The notes under the pieces: model-generated
What the model saw: only the letters and a program-made list of their open reading frames with translations
What the model was told of the DNA's origin: nothing
Database searches by the model: none
Part shown: positions 61,413-64,000 of the stretch, one piece after another
Layout of the letters: each line of letters starts with the position of its first letter
Numbering within the stretch: position 1 is the first letter of the stretch
Position numbers and translations under genes: made by a program
Source: Limnoperna fortunei
Taxonomy: Eukaryota; Mollusca; Bivalvia; Mytilida; Modiolidae
DNA: 64,000 bases
Assembly: GCA_944474755.1 (NCBI GenBank)
Contig: OX104120.1
Coordinates: forward strand, 38,110,067 to 38,174,066
Direction of reading: 5' to 3'

Positions 61413-61932
61413 TAAATCTTAAACAGTTGATCAGACTATCAGTTGATCAGACTATCTTGACTCTAAAGCTATTTTTGTAGCTCTCATAGAGGAGAACAAT
61501 TAAGCAATGCTAACTTTTTCTCTAGTTCTAATAATTTTCAAGATTTTGAGGAAAAAATGGCAAAAAATCATCAATTTTAACAATTCAAGGGCAATAACTC
61601 CTATAAGGAGTCAATATACAACTTTGACCCAATGGAGTGTTTTGTAGAGCTTTGATGCTGAAGGAAGGTCTCTTCTGTTTTCCTGTATCTGTTATACTTT
61701 TTGAACTATAAGCAAAAAACTGTATTTTGACCCCCCTTTTCCATTTTTAGCCATGTTGGCTGGTCTGAGGCCATGATTTGTGCAAACTTGGTAGAGGACA
61801 TTTTACTGATGATGTGTGCAAAGTTTCAAAGCAAAGATGTTTAAAGAAAAGTTAACGATGACAACAACAGACGATGCACGATGACGGATGGCAATAGCTC
61901 ACATGACCCTTCGGGTCAGGTGAGCTAAAAAA

Positions 61933-62880
61933 GGGGAAGCTTATTCCTGCTGTGCACTTTCTGTTCAATATTCTCCAAGAAATATTGTTTTTACAACAAT
62001 GAAAATACAAATTGTAATAAATATCATTTATTGAAAATAACAATTATTTTTACTTAAATTTCAATAACTATTGCACAAGAACTTACAGATTTAACTGTAA
62101 ACATCATAACATTTATGAGAGGGCCTGTGATATTCATCTGGGTGAGGCCGTGCAATTTTTACAAGCATTTGTTAAAAGATCAGTTTGTTCAAGACTATGA
62201 AGGACATAAGATTGTATATAAATAATAAAAGAGAAATCTAATAAAGTACATTTTACAATAAAATTTTTGAAATTAGGTCGATTTGATAACAATATTGACA
62301 TGAGACCATATCGATCAACAATGAAATTGGAGGTCGATATGTCATCTTATGTTGATCTTATTCTAATTAACCGTATTCAAAGACTACAATTTATTGCTAC
62401 TGGTATATTAGTAGTTGATACTTTTATGCACATCTTTATATAATGTACAGGAATTTAGTTCTATGTTTCTTTTGACAAGTGTACTGTTCATGTACCAATA
62501 TATTACAATTTAATATCAGCTAAAAATATGTCCATTCAAAAGATTACACAAACAAACAAAACAATCTGAACTTTTTGAAATTATTTAAAATCTTCTTTTT
62601 TTTTTGACTCCACTATTTTAAACTGATGAGAGACAATAATTTCCAAAAAAAGAAAAAACCCAAAGTGAATTCAGATTGGCTGTTTAAAATTGCATAATGG
62701 AAATTCAAAAATAAAATTTTAAATAGCTGTGCAATATCATTACTTTTCTAAATTTAAATGTGCAACATGATTTTTCTATCAGCCGTTTTCAAAGAACCTC
62801 TCAAAATACAGCATGTCATGTGACAGGGTGTACACGAATCAGATTCATGAAAAAAAAAATATCAATCAATAACATAAAGT
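61933..62880. other. Gene-free AT-rich stretch
   Basis: Nothing recognised. Confidence 0.4.
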
Positions 62881-62881
62881 A

Positions 62882-63027
62882 TCATAGTATTTTACATATC
62901 TCTTATATTTTCTAAGACATCTCATACAGATTATACAAAACAGTCAGATTAATCATAGTATTTTAAATATCTCTTACACTTTTAAGGTATCTCACACAGA
63001 TTATAGAAAACAGTAAGATTTAAACTA
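62882..63027 (+). repeat. Tandem duplication, two 73-bp units
   Basis: CATAGTATTTTACATATCTC and CATAGTATTTTAAATATCTC, with CACAGATTATA.AAAACAGT following, are 73 bp apart. Confidence 0.85.
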
Positions 63028-63419
63028 AACATAGTTGAAAATATCTATATGTATACCAAGTAAATACATAAAAACCAACATCAAATTTCACATTTCTAAA
63101 TATAATTTTAATAAATTCCATAATAATGTGACTCTCCTGGCAATGAAGATACAAAACTGACAACTATCTATCAATTCTACAACACCAAAATCAACTTAAC
63201 AAAGAACATGTGGAAAAAAATGTATGTAATTAACAGCAAAAAAATGAACATTGATAAATGATAAATGTATAACAAGTAATTCTTATGAAGATGGTTCCTA
63301 TTTTTATAGCATATTAGTTTCCTCTACTGTTCTGTAAATGTTGCCTTATGAAAAGCATGGTCCCTGGTAAGGTGGATATTTTTGTTAAGAAAAATACAGA
63401 TATTATGTGGTGTGGTATT

Positions 63420-63490
63420 TGGTAAGAGGTGGCCTCTACTAAAAAGGGTCACAATAAGAGGTGACCTCTACTAAAAAGGGTCACAAAAAA
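63420..63490 (+). repeat. 34-bp tandem duplication
   Basis: AAGAGGTGGCCTCTACTAAA-AAGGGTCACAAT is repeated once with minor changes. Each unit holds the short palindrome AGAGGTNNCCTCT. Confidence 0.85.
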
Positions 63491-63727
63491 GGGATCATAG
63501 TATATAGTTCATATAGTATCATATAGCATAGTTTATGTATGTTATTCATAAATTGTATTAGAATTCTTTACATGAACAACATGTCTTATTCTGCTGATTA
63601 AAGATACAAAAATTACAAGCAAGTGCCAAAGTGCTACAAAATACATCTATTGAAAATTTGCCTTTTTTGTATAAACAAGTGTGGACTGTGAGCACGCTCA
63701 CAAAGGGATACCCCTTGCTTCGCTTCA

Positions 63728-64000
63728 AGTCCAATTATCTCCCCTGAATAATATCCAACAGCAACGAAAATTCTCCATGCAGATCTACATATAATGTACT
63801 TCATGTAAAGTTTCATCAAAATCTGTCAAATGGTTTAGGAGGAGTTGCGCTTACGAGGTCTCACACTGAATACTATATTTAAAAAGTCTAAGTCCAATTA
63901 TCTCCCCTGAATAATATCTGACAGAGACGAAAATTCTTCATGCACATCTACATATGATGTACTTCCTTCATGTAAAGTTTCATCAAAATCTGTCAAGCGG
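63728..64000 (+). repeat. 163-bp tandem repeat running off the window end
   Basis: AGTCCAATTATCTCCCCTGA-ATAATATC starts at 63728 and again at 63891. Both units include GTAAAGTTTCATCAAAATCT-GTCAA. The second unit is cut by the window edge, so copy number is unknown. Confidence 0.88.

Larger units (their letters stand above)
60061..61932 (+). mobile_element. Composite interspersed repeat ending AGGTGAGCTAAAAA
   Basis: It starts AGAGGCTCCCAGGAGCCTGT-ATCGCTCACCTGAGC and ends TGACCCTTCGGGTCAGGTGA-GCTAAAAA, so CTCACCTGA-type text is inverted at the two ends and each end has a small hairpin. The interior contains a directly repeated block: 60500-60950 and 61435-61825 share AAGGGCAATAACTCCTATAA and TTTTCCTGTATCTGTTATAC. 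A foldback element (60993-61160) and a second inverted unit lie between. It has no coding capacity. It resembles an abundant bivalve repeat I recall; the class is uncertain. Confidence 0.7.

Overview
The window is AT-rich eukaryotic DNA with long introns, sparse genes and many dispersed repeats. The repeats include tRNA-derived SINEs with a conserved 3' region, LINE relics, hairpin MITEs and (TTGA)n tails. Together with a metazoan Cys-loop receptor gene and an animal-type selenocysteine tRNA, they suggest a mollusc, most likely a bivalve. That assignment is an inference from repeat style and gene content.

Two real genes can be supported. (1) A complete Cys-loop anion-channel subunit gene of the glycine/glutamate/GABA-receptor type lies on the minus strand from 15055 (ATG) to 5205 (stop). 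It has eight coding exons joined at matching phases and encodes 395 residues: signal peptide, ligand-binding domain with the Cys-loop and a second disulfide, M1 to M3 with the anion-channel motif PAR before M2, an unusually short M3-M4 loop, and M4. (2) A tRNA-Sec (anticodon TCA) lies on the minus strand at 52833-52919. It has compensatory stem changes, a T-run terminator and an external TATA-like box, so the organism very probably makes selenoproteins.

Layout: 1-4.1 kb holds a dispersed repeat family (called R1 here), one copy of which is split by a degenerate LINE reverse transcriptase. 5.2-15.1 kb is the receptor gene; its introns hold R1, SINE and hairpin repeats and a 91-bp tandem array. 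15-40 kb is almost gene-free, with SINE and R1 copies, a retroelement protein fragment (24.65-24.99 kb) and a hairpin repeat. 40-49 kb is a nest of transposons: a 459-bp long-TIR MITE inside another repeat, a young SINE with a 13-bp target-site duplication, a 1.15-kb TIR element inside another SINE, and a 46-bp minisatellite. 49.9-50.7 kb holds (AT)n and (TTGA)n microsatellites. 52.8 kb is the tRNA-Sec. 54.1-56.5 kb is a 2.4-kb TIR element carrying nine copies of a 14-bp palindrome-like motif. 56.6-64 kb is tandem duplications and a composite repeat with a foldback insertion.

No operon-like or multi-gene system is present. The receptor and the tRNA are independent. The most unusual material is the 2.4-kb motif-bearing element, the TTCGAAATTCGA-armed element and the compact receptor.
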